NCBI GenBank assembly: GCA_900767385.1
Contig: CAAFYY010000062.1
Span: 1 to 17,449, forward strand
Source: Bacteroidales bacterium
GTDB taxonomy: Bacteria > Bacteroidota > Bacteroidia > Bacteroidales > Paludibacteraceae
Reading direction: 5' to 3'
DNA length: 17,449 nucleotides
The number at the start of each line of letters is the position of its first letter. Position 1 is the stretch's first letter. This document shows positions 1-7,151 of this stretch, one piece after another. The translations under genes were made by a program, and so were the position numbers. Below the pieces are notes generated by a model. The model saw nothing but the letters and a program-made list of their open reading frames with translations. It was not told the origin of the DNA and ran no database searches.

Positions 1-1
1 C

Positions 2-136
2 GATAACGGGAACGGGAACGGGAACGGGAACGGGAACGGGAACGGGAACGGGAACGGGAACGGGAACGGGAACGGGAACGGGAACGGGAACGAGAACGAG
101 AACGAGAACGAGAACGAGAACGAGAACGAGAACGGG
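2..136. repeat. Hexanucleotide tandem array, two blocks (GGGAAC then GAGAAC)
   Basis: One GATAAC unit is followed by 14 perfect GGGAAC units (8-91), then 7 perfect GAGAAC units (92-133), then a partial GGG. No unit is interrupted or out of register. The array touches the left edge of the window, so its full length is unknown. A period of six cannot shift a reading frame, so classic phase variation by frameshift does not apply. Slippage would only change the number of dipeptides, or the spacing if the array is non-coding. Bases 137-190 after the array hold nothing I recognise. Confidence 0.97.
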
Positions 137-202
137 CATGCTGAGAAAACAGGAATGAATACAAAAAACAGCGAGAGCGGGACTGAAGATTTTAGAATGA
201 GA

Positions 203-263
203 CAACATACCATAGAAAAAAATCCCGAAAGCATCCAATGGAACTTTCGGGATTCGTATGTTG
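203..263 (-). terminator. Intrinsic terminator of the leftward nusB-to-transglycosylase operon
   Basis: The core hairpin has an 11-bp perfect stem (221-231 with 244-254, AATCCCGAAAG/CTTTCGGGATT) and a 12-base loop. On the minus strand it is followed by a run of Ts (220-216), as an intrinsic terminator requires. It lies about 45 bases past the stop codon of the last operon gene. An outer 8-bp inverted repeat, CAACATAC (203-210) with GTATGTTG (256-263), encloses the core with an asymmetric internal loop. Confidence 0.88.
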
Positions 264-297
264 AATCGTGAGGAGATTTCTGTCGAAGACTGAGAAT

Positions 298-1245
298 CTA
301 ACGGCCAATCCATTTCTGGTTATAGACCTTGGTCTTGGAGGGGTTGTAGCATGCAGAGGCTTTCGTAGGAACTTTGATGACATATCGTCTGCCGCTGCTG
401 TTGTCCAACTTGGTGGAGCGGAGCCAGAGGTTGTTGTCCTTCAGCAGGAAATAAGATACGTTGTTCTTCTTGGCAAAGTCGGTCAGATCAGCGATTGAAG
501 AGGTGACGACAATCTCATCGTACTCAAACGGCGGATAGAGTTGCTCCTTGCGGAGGTGGAAGCCGTAGGCACGGGGATTCTCCATGATGAGTTTGATGGC
601 GAGGATACGGAAGATATAACGGGAGGTCTCGCTGTTAAGCCAGAGGTCGGTGGCCGACTTCTCTCCCTGATTCTTCAACGAGAGGGCAATGCGTTGCTGA
701 CCTGCGTTGTAGGAGGCGGCGGCAGAAATCCAGTCGCCGCACACGCGCTTGGCATCTTTGAGATACTTGCAGGCGGCCGCAGTGGCTTTCTCGGTGTTGT
801 AGCGTTCGTCGACGGTGGCATTGACCACGAGTCCGTATTCCTTGGCTGTTCCTTCCATGAACTGCCAATAGCCGGCAGCACCGACACCCGATTTCGATGT
901 CGGAATGAGGTTGCTCTCAATCACCATCAGATACTTGAAGTCGGTAGGCACGTTGTTTGCCTTCAGAATCGGCTCCACCTCAGGGAAGATGCGGTTGGCC
1001 CGTTTGAAGATCATCAGCGTGGTGGCATGGGTGTAGCAGAAGGAGGTCAACTCGCGGTCGAGCCGTTCGCGGAGGTCATAACGGTTCAGGCGTATCGTGT
1101 CGCCGCAGAAGACGACATAGTCGGGGATGTTGGGAGAGACGACCTGTGCATGCGACATCGGCTTTTCGGCCGGTTCGGGCTGACGGCTCTGTGCGAGGAG
1201 CATCAGCGGAAGCATCAAGGCAAGGAGAGATAGTGTCTTTTTCAT
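298..1245 (-). CDS. Secreted lytic transglycosylase, SLT/MltD-like
   Basis: This 315-residue protein probably cuts the glycan strands of peptidoglycan in the periplasm, forming 1,6-anhydro-muropeptides. A signal peptide covers residues 1-18, with likely cleavage after LLA. The lysozyme-like SLT fold spans roughly 95-215. The catalytic glutamate is E110 in the ES of IESNL, followed by SGVGAAGYWQFM (119-130) and the SYNAG motif (178-182). The C-terminal third (about 245-310) looks like a degenerate LysM-type glycan-binding module ending in RRYVIKVP. There is no lipobox cysteine near the signal peptide, so it is likely soluble or loosely bound rather than a lipoprotein like E. coli MltD. It is the last gene of the leftward operon, 15 bases after lipB. 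The family is clear from the motifs; the exact subgroup is an inference. Confidence 0.92.
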   Translation of the reverse strand: MKKTLSLLALMLPLMLLAQSRQPEPAEKPMSHAQVVSPNIPDYVVFCGDTIRLNRYDLRERLDRELTSFCYTHATTLMIFKRANRIFPEVEPILKANNVPTDFKYLMVIESNLIPTSKSGVGAAGYWQFMEGTAKEYGLVVNATVDERYNTEKATAAACKYLKDAKRVCGDWISAAASYNAGQQRIALSLKNQGEKSATDLWLNSETSRYIFRILAIKLIMENPRAYGFHLRKEQLYPPFEYDEIVVTSSIADLTDFAKKNNVSYFLLKDNNLWLRSTKLDNSSGRRYVIKVPTKASACYNPSKTKVYNQKWIGR

Positions 1246-1260
1246 TGTCAGAGGGATATG

Positions 1261-1911
1261 TTATTTGTCGGATTCAAAGACTTCGATGAACTTCTGATGC
1301 AGCTGCTGCTTCACCACTTCGTAATCTACCTCGTGACCCACTTCGCGAGCAATGGATGTCACCCCCTTGTCGACGAAGCCACATGGGTTGATGCGTTGGA
1401 AATAGGAGAGGTCGGTGTTGACGTTGAGAGCGAAGCCGTGCATCGTCACGAAATGGCTGGCGCGTACGCCGATGGCACATATCTTTCGGGCACGAGGGGT
1501 ATGAGCCTCAATCCATACGCCAGTAGCACCCTCGAGACGTTCGCCTGTGATGCCGTAGAGTGCGATGGTGCGGATGATACACTCTTCCACATTATAGATA
1601 TAGTTCTTGAGGCCGAGGTTGAAGGTCTCGATGTCGAAGATGGGATAGCCGGTGATTTGACCCGGACCGTGATAGGTAATGTCGCCGCCGCGGTTGGTCT
1701 TGACAAACGGGATGGTGCCGTCGTCGTAGAGCATATTACCAGCCTTGCCGCTCTTGCCGAGGGTGTAGACGTGAGGATGCTGACAGAACACCAGGGTGTT
1801 CTCGGTAGGCTCGCCGTTCATCTTACGGCTGACCTGCTGCTGCATCATTTGCTCCTGACGTTGCCAGGCGTCGTTGTACGGAATCTCGCCCCAGTCTTGA
1901 AAAGTCATCAT
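1261..1911 (-). CDS. lipB: Octanoyl-[acyl-carrier-protein]:protein N-octanoyltransferase (LipB)
   Basis: LipB moves octanoate from acyl-carrier protein to a lysine of lipoyl domains (the 2-oxoacid dehydrogenases and the glycine cleavage H protein). This is the first step of lipoate synthesis, in the cytoplasm. The 216 residues match the family length. The substrate-binding motif RGGDITYHGPGQ is at 74-85. The catalytic lysine is K143 in ARKICAIGVR, and the acyl-accepting cysteine is C177 in INPCGF. Two adjacent ATG codons begin the protein. The upstream mtgA stop overlaps this start by four bases (ATGA at 1911-1908), which suggests translational coupling. The partner lipA is not in the window. 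Confidence 0.96.
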   Translation of the reverse strand: MMTFQDWGEIPYNDAWQRQEQMMQQQVSRKMNGEPTENTLVFCQHPHVYTLGKSGKAGNMLYDDGTIPFVKTNRGGDITYHGPGQITGYPIFDIETFNLGLKNYIYNVEECIIRTIALYGITGERLEGATGVWIEAHTPRARKICAIGVRASHFVTMHGFALNVNTDLSYFQRINPCGFVDKGVTSIAREVGHEVDYEVVKQQLHQKFIEVFESDK

Positions 1912-2609
1912 TTCTTTTTGTTTTTGTTGTGTTTGCGTTCTTCAAGGAAGTCGACGCGTGCCATTTTAGGCATGAGGTTCATGATTTGGCGCTGACGTTT
2001 CTGCATGTAGGGTCCGGGGTGGGCAGCGCTGTATTTCGTCGGGTTGGGCAAGCAGGCTGCCAGCAGTGCTGCTTCGCCTTTGGTCAGCTTTGCTGCTGGT
2101 TTATGCCAGTAGGCCTGGGCAGCAGCCTCGCAGCCGAAGATGCCTTCGCCCATCTCGATACTGTTGAGATAGACCTCCATGATACGCTCCTTGCCCCATA
2201 TCTTCTCGATGAGGAAGGTGAAGTAGGTCTCTACGCCTTTGCGAAACCAGTTGTGACGGGCAAAGGTGAAGCAGTTCTTGGCGGTCTGCTGTGAGATGGT
2301 GCTGCCGCCGCGGCGTTTGTCGCCGTTGGCATGGTCTTCAAGGAGTTTCATGATGATCTCCCACTCAAAGCCGTTGTGCTTCATGAAGCGGTTGTCCTCC
2401 GAAGAGATGACGGCATAGACGAGGTGTGGGGAGATTTCATCCATCGGCACCCAATGGTGCTGCATGTTGAGTTCGAGGTGGTTCGCCTTGACGCGAGCCA
2501 TGTAGGGGGTGAACGGCACCGGCACATATTTCCACAAGAGCACCAAGAGGAAGGTGCAGAGGAAATAGGCAAGGAGACATTTACCTATGAACTTGAAAAT
2601 TTTCTTCAT
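1908..2609 (-). CDS. mtgA: Monofunctional peptidoglycan glycosyltransferase (MtgA)
   Basis: This GT51 enzyme polymerises lipid II into glycan strands without a transpeptidase domain. It has 233 residues, the usual size for MtgA. A single membrane anchor is at about 8-27. The catalytic glutamate is E71 in ISSEDNRF, and the second signature GGSTISQQTAKN is at 101-112. KERIMEVYLNSIEMG follows, the conserved helix of the family. The C-terminus is a short lysine-rich tail. The gene sits 3 bases after coaE and overlaps lipB by 4 bases, so it is deep inside the operon. It pairs functionally with the lytic transglycosylase at the operon end and with the PBP1A-like enzyme on the right arm. Confidence 0.96.
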   Translation of the reverse strand: MKKIFKFIGKCLLAYFLCTFLLVLLWKYVPVPFTPYMARVKANHLELNMQHHWVPMDEISPHLVYAVISSEDNRFMKHNGFEWEIIMKLLEDHANGDKRRGGSTISQQTAKNCFTFARHNWFRKGVETYFTFLIEKIWGKERIMEVYLNSIEMGEGIFGCEAAAQAYWHKPAAKLTKGEAALLAACLPNPTKYSAAHPGPYMQKRQRQIMNLMPKMARVDFLEERKHNKNKKK

Positions 2610-2612
2610 TGA

Positions 2613-3212
2613 CTACTGTTCTATCTGATTACGGAGTTGGACTGCCAGAGCCTCAATCTGCGGCAGCAGAGGTTGGATGCCGTCGTTGACCACGACGAAG
2701 TCGGCTTTCGACTCCAGCACGTCTTGACTCATCTGTGCTCGTAGTCGGTTGACGATCTGCTGTTCGGTGGCATTGTCGCGCTGCATGGCACGTTGGATGC
2801 GGACCTGTTCGGGTGCGGCGACCGCCACGACCTTGTTCATGAAGGCATCGAAACCACTCTCATAGAGGATGGCCGCCTCGAGAAAGACGATGTCGGAGTT
2901 CTGAGCCTCAGCCCAACGGAGGAAATCGCGTTTGACGGCAGGGTGGATGATGGCGTTGACGAGTTGGCGGTTGCTATCCGACTGGAAGATGAGCGATGCC
3001 AGTTTCGGGCGATTGAGCAAGCCGTTCTCATAGAGGTCGCTGCCAAAAGCCAGAGTCAGTGCTCTCTTCACCTCTTCGTCGGTGTCGTTGAGGCGCTTTG
3101 CCTTGGAATCGGAGTCGTAGACGGGATAGCCCAACATATTGAGCAGACGAGAGACCACGCTCTTTCCGCTGCCGATGCCACCAGTGATGCCTACAATGAG
3201 TTTCTGTGCCAT
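2613..3212 (-). CDS. coaE: Dephospho-CoA kinase (CoaE)
   Basis: CoaE phosphorylates the 3'-hydroxyl of dephospho-CoA, the last step of coenzyme A synthesis. It has 199 residues, the normal family size. The N-terminal P-loop GGIGSGKS is at residues 11-18. YPVYDSDSKAK follows, containing the conserved D-D-A/S-type substrate motif. The middle part has the CoaE pattern HPAVKRDFLRW and VFLEAAILYESGF. The start is an ATG at 3212, 12 bases after the YbbR-protein stop. panC and panD, which feed the same CoA pathway, are in this window on the other arm but in a separate transcript. Confidence 0.97.
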   Translation of the reverse strand: MAQKLIVGITGGIGSGKSVVSRLLNMLGYPVYDSDSKAKRLNDTDEEVKRALTLAFGSDLYENGLLNRPKLASLIFQSDSNRQLVNAIIHPAVKRDFLRWAEAQNSDIVFLEAAILYESGFDAFMNKVVAVAAPEQVRIQRAMQRDNATEQQIVNRLRAQMSQDVLESKADFVVVNDGIQPLLPQIEALAVQLRNQIEQ

Positions 3213-3224
3213 GGGAATGGTGTC

Positions 3225-4217
3225 TTAGTTGTGACTGCCCACCTTTTCCAGAAGAACGGATACTTCCGTCTTATCCAAAGAGACATTGCTGATGCCTTCT
3301 GGGAGCGAGGTTACCTTCAAAGCGCACGACTTGGTGTTTATGTTGATGCTGCGGTAGTCGATGGCAACGCGGAACAATGACGGATCGTATTCTTCGGTTT
3401 GGCCAATTGGGACGGCATAGGTGAGCTCTACCTCCGACGGAAAGACGTGCAGGATGGTGTCGTTGGGACGATTCTCAACGTCGACAGCAACGGTGACGCG
3501 ACGCTCAATGGCACGTTCCACAGGGATATGCACCCTGACGACGGTATCGGAATAGCTCAGTCCCTTGATGTGGTGAGCGATAGGGATATACTCTGTGACA
3601 GCCTGATCATAGACCTTGCGCTTGAGGTGTTTCAGACGTATGATTTTGATGGAGTCGAGATGGGTGCCATAGACGGTGATCTCTTTGGGCTCGATGGTGA
3701 TGGGTCCCGACATGATGCATGAAGGGGCGAGTTTGATGCTGTCGGCATCGGCAAAGATGACCTTGACAGTTTTCTGGCGCATTCGGCTGTATCGCATGTC
3801 GATGACCGACGGCACGCAGCGTTGCACCAAGAAGCCAGGATAGAGGTCGCTGGCAGCGGCAAGGAGCGAGTCGGCCGGATACTTCACCATACCGCTGTTG
3901 TTGAAGTGGTAGTTGGCGAGGTCGACATAGATGGTGTCGTGGGAGCGGCGACGGAAGAGGCTGAGGGCATTGCCCTGCTCTACCTTGAGCGAGACGCTGA
4001 CCGACGACGGCAGTTCGGAGTCGATACGGATGTCTCCCGGTTTGTTGATGTAGGCCACCGGGATGCCTACGTTGAATTCGCCCGAACTCTCCTTCTGTAG
4101 GAGCCACAGGGCGAAGGCGAGCACCAAGAAGAGCAAAAAGGTTGCCGTGGTTCTGGTGAAAAGCCTTCCGACAACCTTTTTTAAGGCGTTAATCAAAAAT
4201 TTCCAAGCGTTGTTCAT
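3225..4217 (-). CDS. YbbR-domain membrane-anchored protein
   Basis: The likely start is the ATG at 4217, giving 330 residues. A TTG six codons upstream (4235) is also in frame but less likely. One membrane segment is at about 26-40 (TATFLLFLVLAFALWLL), followed by an exported region made of repeated beta-rich modules with the YbbR pattern: a short strand, then ELPSSVSVSL, and later ITVYGTHLDSI and VTVAVDVENRP. In Firmicutes a YbbR protein (CdaR) regulates a diadenylate cyclase. No such cyclase is adjacent here, so that role should not be assumed. The order nusB-yajC-ybbR-coaE recurs in Bacteroidota as I know them. The biochemical function is unknown. Confidence 0.85.
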   Translation of the reverse strand: MNNAWKFLINALKKVVGRLFTRTTATFLLFLVLAFALWLLQKESSGEFNVGIPVAYINKPGDIRIDSELPSSVSVSLKVEQGNALSLFRRRSHDTIYVDLANYHFNNSGMVKYPADSLLAAASDLYPGFLVQRCVPSVIDMRYSRMRQKTVKVIFADADSIKLAPSCIMSGPITIEPKEITVYGTHLDSIKIIRLKHLKRKVYDQAVTEYIPIAHHIKGLSYSDTVVRVHIPVERAIERRVTVAVDVENRPNDTILHVFPSEVELTYAVPIGQTEEYDPSLFRVAIDYRSININTKSCALKVTSLPEGISNVSLDKTEVSVLLEKVGSHN

Positions 4218-4274
4218 TGTGTTGTTTCTATCCAACCACAGAATCCCCGCTTTGGGGTATTTGTTCTTTTTCGA

Positions 4275-4598
4275 TTAGTTCTTTTTCTCTGTTTGAGCAG
4301 CTGGTTCTTCAGCGGAGAACACCATGCCTTTGTTGACTTCGATGCATACGTCTTTAGCCACTTCCAACACGATGATGTTGCCTTTTACTTCTTTGACTTT
4401 GCCATAGACGCCACCTTGGGTTACGACTTTAGCACCTTTCTCGAGTGCGTTTTGGAACTTCTGGATCTCTTTCTGACGTTTGGCCTGTGGGCGAATCATG
4501 AAGAAATAAAATACGACGAAAACAAGGACGATCATCAGGATGCCTTGCCAGCTACCTGCTTGGCCTGCTGCAGCCTGCAATAAAATGTTTGTATACAT
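4275..4598 (-). CDS. yajC: Preprotein translocase accessory subunit YajC
   Basis: YajC is a small inner-membrane protein that associates with SecDF of the Sec translocon. The 107 residues include one transmembrane helix at about 18-34, ending in the hallmark FFMIRPQAKRQKE, then a cytoplasmic domain with the GAKVVTQGGVYGKV motif typical of the family. It lies between nusB (34-base gap) and the YbbR gene (57-base gap) in the leftward operon. The YbbR-side gap carries a small CCCC/GGGG hairpin (4245-4257), too weak to call a terminator. Confidence 0.96.
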   Translation of the reverse strand: MYTNILLQAAAGQAGSWQGILMIVLVFVVFYFFMIRPQAKRQKEIQKFQNALEKGAKVVTQGGVYGKVKEVKGNIIVLEVAKDVCIEVNKGMVFSAEEPAAQTEKKN

Positions 4599-4633
4599 AG
4601 TTGAAAATTATTTGCTTTGTTAACGGTTTCTGT

Positions 4634-5590
4634 TTATTTGAATGGGTTGGCCGGGCGCTCGCCGACTTTGATGAGTGTGCCGGCGTTGCGGCGGTTGATG
4701 ACGATTTTGTCGAGGACGCCGTTGACGAAGTTGCCGCTCTTGTTGGTGCTGTAGGATTTGGCCAACTCGATGTATTCGTTGAGGGTCACGTTGACGGGGA
4801 TGGAAGGGAAGTTGGAGAGCTCGGCCATGGCCATCGCGATGATGAGTGTGTCCATGAAGGCGAGACGGTTGACGTCCCAGTTCTCGACGTATCCGTTCAG
4901 TTCCTTACAGCTGGCTTCGTATTGTGTGACGGTGAGCTGAAGCAGTTTGTGAGGGAAGAGCTTGTCGTCCTCATCAATGAAGAGTGGGAGGAGCGGACGC
5001 TCTGCGGTGTCGGAAGGTTTGAACGAACGGAGGGTGCGGTCGACGAAACTTAACACGACGTCGAGGTCGTCGCAGAGATAGGCGCTCAGTTCCTCGACGG
5101 TATCGCAGAAGTGTTCGTTGTTTTGCAGCACCTGTTTGAAGATTTTCCTCCAGAGTTCTACATCTTTGTTGAAGTCGGAGTCCTCGGCAGCCATATATTC
5201 TTGGTAGAAATCCTGCTCGCAGATCGACTTATAGATTTTCGCAAACAATTCGGGTGCGTCATGCCATGTGAGGCCGTGTTCACCGACGAAGTCGAGCAGT
5301 TGCACGTTGTCGGCAAGGAGAACAGCCACCTTGTTTTGTGCGAAACGAAGATTAGGGTTGAGGTCTTCTTCTGTCGGCATGAGTTTCATGGTGCGCGCTT
5401 CTTCGAGGCGGCGTGCCACATAGCCAGAGAATTCTACAGGGAAGAGGAGGAGATAGTGATATAGTTCGTAAGTTTTATTCAAACTATCGGTCAAGTCGCG
5501 CTCCATCTTGGCGATGGAGAAGTTGCCACAGTTGATGTTGGCATACAGCACTTGAAGGGTTTTAGCACGTGAGAGAGCTCTTGTAATCAT
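4634..5590 (-). CDS. nusB: Transcription antitermination factor NusB, long Bacteroidota form
   Basis: NusB binds boxA RNA with NusE (S10) and supports antitermination of rRNA operons. This 318-residue protein is about twice the length of E. coli NusB. The canonical fold is in the C-terminal part (about 200-310, including AFMDTLIIAMAMAELSNFPSIPV and LNEYIELAKSYSTNKSGNFVNGVLDKI read in segments). An N-terminal helical extension begins MITRALSRAKTLQVLYA. I chose the ATG at 5590. A TTG eight codons upstream (5614) is in frame but overlaps the -7 promoter element at 5612-5619, so it cannot be on the usual transcript. It is the first gene of the leftward operon. Confidence 0.95.
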   Translation of the reverse strand: MITRALSRAKTLQVLYANINCGNFSIAKMERDLTDSLNKTYELYHYLLLFPVEFSGYVARRLEEARTMKLMPTEEDLNPNLRFAQNKVAVLLADNVQLLDFVGEHGLTWHDAPELFAKIYKSICEQDFYQEYMAAEDSDFNKDVELWRKIFKQVLQNNEHFCDTVEELSAYLCDDLDVVLSFVDRTLRSFKPSDTAERPLLPLFIDEDDKLFPHKLLQLTVTQYEASCKELNGYVENWDVNRLAFMDTLIIAMAMAELSNFPSIPVNVTLNEYIELAKSYSTNKSGNFVNGVLDKIVINRRNAGTLIKVGERPANPFK

Positions 5591-5611
5591 TGTTACTACT
5601 TTTTCAGACTG

Positions 5612-5619
5612 CAAAGGTA
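5612..5619 (-). promoter_or_regulatory. Bacteroidota -7 promoter element for the nusB operon
   Basis: On the minus strand this reads TACCTTTG, a perfect match to the Bacteroidota -7 consensus TAnnTTTG. It is 21 bases upstream of the nusB ATG, giving a very short 5' leader. I see no clear -33 TTTG/TTG at the usual distance. Confidence 0.75.
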
Positions 5620-5766
5620 CAACTTTTTATTTGTATAGCGGTCATTTTTCTAAGTTTCACTTGGCCTATTTTATCACATCGGCAATTTTGACCTCGGGAG
5701 CAGGGTTTCAATACTTAACAAAACTAAAAAAACCTTATATATTATGTAAGTTGCGGAAATAAGTTG

Positions 5767-5774
5767 TATCTTTG
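5767..5774 (+). promoter_or_regulatory. -7 promoter element for the exported-protein pair
   Basis: TATCTTTG matches TAnnTTTG and lies 33 bases before the ATG at 5808. A TTG at 5751 is a possible upstream box, though the spacing is shorter than usual. The divergent gap (5591-5807) between this promoter and the nusB promoter holds only AT-rich sequence otherwise. The intact promoter suggests the pair is still transcribed despite the stop in its first gene. Confidence 0.7.
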
Positions 5775-5807
5775 CAGCGTTATAAACAACAAATAATTCA
5801 CAAAGCT

Positions 5808-6482
5808 ATGAAAAAAGCAACTATTTTGACATAGATTCTGTCAATTGTCGCAGCCATTTCATTGAGTGCGTCCAACCGCAACGCACCAAAACTTCTGTAT
5901 GGCAACGCCCAGTTCGTATTGGAAGATGCCTTGGTTTATTTCAACCTCGACTACAGCCACGCTGTTGAGGTGGAGTATGGCCATGACGGCGTGACTCTCG
6001 ACACGGTTAAAGGTCACGGCATCTTCGAGGAAGGCAACGCCACCCACGACCAAGTGCTTCCGAACTTCATCAATATGTACGCCAAGAACTACAACAAGTT
6101 TGCAAGCAAGGCAAAATACCCTACCCGCATGACTCTCGACCGCAATGAGGCAAAATACGAACTCACTCTTGAGATTGATACCATCGATACTGGCAGCGCC
6201 GTTGCCAAAGCCTTCGTACCGTTGGCAGCAAGCAAAGGTAATGTCATTTTCTCTGGCAGCATGATTGTACGAGAAATTGCTACTGGCAACACTGTATTCA
6301 AAATGAGTTGCAGCCAACTTACCACAGTAGCAGCCGGTGCTCTTCCTGCAGCACGTCTTTACACGGTGTTAGGCATTGAATTCTCTTTCCAGTATCTCTT
6401 CAACGTTGACACATTCACCTTCACCGTAAAAGAGAAGAAGGGCTACAATATCCCTTACCTCTACCCTGATGGACAAAAATAA
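5808..6482 (+). pseudogene. Exported hypothetical protein broken by a TAG in the signal peptide
   Basis: From the ATG at 5808 the frame reads MKKATILT, then TAG (5832-5834), then continues ILSIVAAISLSASNRNAP and stays open to the TAA at 6480. If the TAG were a sense codon such as TTG (one base change), residues 1-22 would be a textbook Sec signal peptide with cleavage after SLSA. The remaining 200 or so residues form a beta-rich domain (for example KYELTLEIDTIDTG, NVIFSGSMIVREIATG) with a conserved-looking frame throughout. I do not recognise the family. The only other start near the beginning is TTG at 5862, which would lack the signal peptide. It may be a recent nonsense mutation, a sequencing error, or a gene translated by reinitiation. 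A promoter sits upstream, and the next gene starts 21 bases downstream. Confidence 0.65.
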
Positions 6483-6503
6483 TCCTTTCAACCTCATTCA
6501 ATT

Positions 6504-6956
6504 ATGAAAAAACTTGCATTAGCATTAGTCTGCGTATTGATGGTTGGACTGCTCACCAACTGCGGTGGCGGCAACGACCCTCAAGGTGCCAACCTCTTCA
6601 TTGAGGTGCCAGTAAACGACGAACCTGGTTCCCACTACCAAATTTACTCGGTTAAGTTCCTTTCACCAGGACAGCAAGGCGGTAGCGGTAAGAATATATG
6701 GCACCAATGCCTCGGCACCACAAGGATCGGCAATTACGATTATTACATGTTCCGCGCTCCTCACAAGGAAATGGACATTTATATCGAAGCAAATGTTGAC
6801 TACGACGGTCCTGGAATTTATAACGGCGACCACTATGCCAACGAACGTGTCAGAGTTAATCTGCGACTGAACGATTGGGCACGCCTCGACACCAAAGGCA
6901 CGGATCACAACGGCATCTTGTATCGTGCCGTTCAAGGCAGCGGAGACATTCAATAA
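6504..6956 (+). CDS. Small lipoprotein of unknown function
   Basis: The protein has 150 residues. A lipoprotein signal peptide runs to a lipobox LLTN-C with the acylated cysteine at C20, followed by GGGND, so it is probably a surface or outer-membrane lipoprotein. The rest is a beta-rich domain (FIEVPVNDEPGSHYQIYSV, MDIYIEANVDYDGPG). I recognise no catalytic motif or family. It follows the broken exported gene by 21 bases and probably shares its promoter. After the TAA at 6954 the same frame continues with 42 protein-like codons to another TAA (see the next entry), so the present stop may be premature. Confidence 0.8.
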   Translation: MKKLALALVCVLMVGLLTNCGGGNDPQGANLFIEVPVNDEPGSHYQIYSVKFLSPGQQGGSGKNIWHQCLGTTRIGNYDYYMFRAPHKEMDIYIEANVDYDGPGIYNGDHYANERVRVNLRLNDWARLDTKGTDHNGILYRAVQGSGDIQ

Positions 6957-7085
6957 CTCAATAGATGCCAAGTTGCCTACGAGGCCGCAGAGAAAGAAGT
7001 GAGTATCCTCGAAGAGAATTTAGGCACCGTCACCATCAACGGCTACACATACGATGTGGAACTGGGCAATGGTGCTGTTCGCTAA
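6957..7085 (+). pseudogene. In-frame coding-like tail after the lipoprotein stop
   Basis: In the same frame as the lipoprotein, 42 sense codons follow its TAA and end in a second TAA (7083-7085). The translation includes QVAYEAAEKEVSILEEN followed by LGTVTINGYTYDVELGNGAVR, with codon use like that of the neighbours. No start codon with a plausible context lies in it. The ATG at 6965 is in another frame that gives an arginine-rich nonsense product. It is either the original C-terminus of the lipoprotein, cut off by a nonsense change, or the remnant of a third gene. Confidence 0.5.
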
Positions 7086-7122
7086 GACACTCCGACATCT
7101 CAAAGCATAGACCTCGTCATCT

Positions 7123-7151
7123 CGGGCGCTTCCGCAAAACGGAAGTGCCCG
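7123..7151 (+). terminator. Hairpin after the exported-protein pair, possible terminator
   Basis: A 12-bp stem (CGGGCGCTTCCG with CGGAAGTGCCCG, one G-U pair) closes a CAAAA loop. It lies 38 bases past the TAA at 7083. The following sequence, ATTTGCTTTC, is only moderately T-rich, so termination may be incomplete. Confidence 0.6.

Noticed and set aside
2..136. CRISPR-like array
   Set aside because: Six-base units are directly adjacent with no spacers, so this is a simple-sequence tandem repeat.
5832..5834. Recoding of TAG as a sense codon
   Set aside because: Several well-conserved genes in the window end in TAG, and the neighbouring suspicious stop is TAA, so a changed code does not fit.
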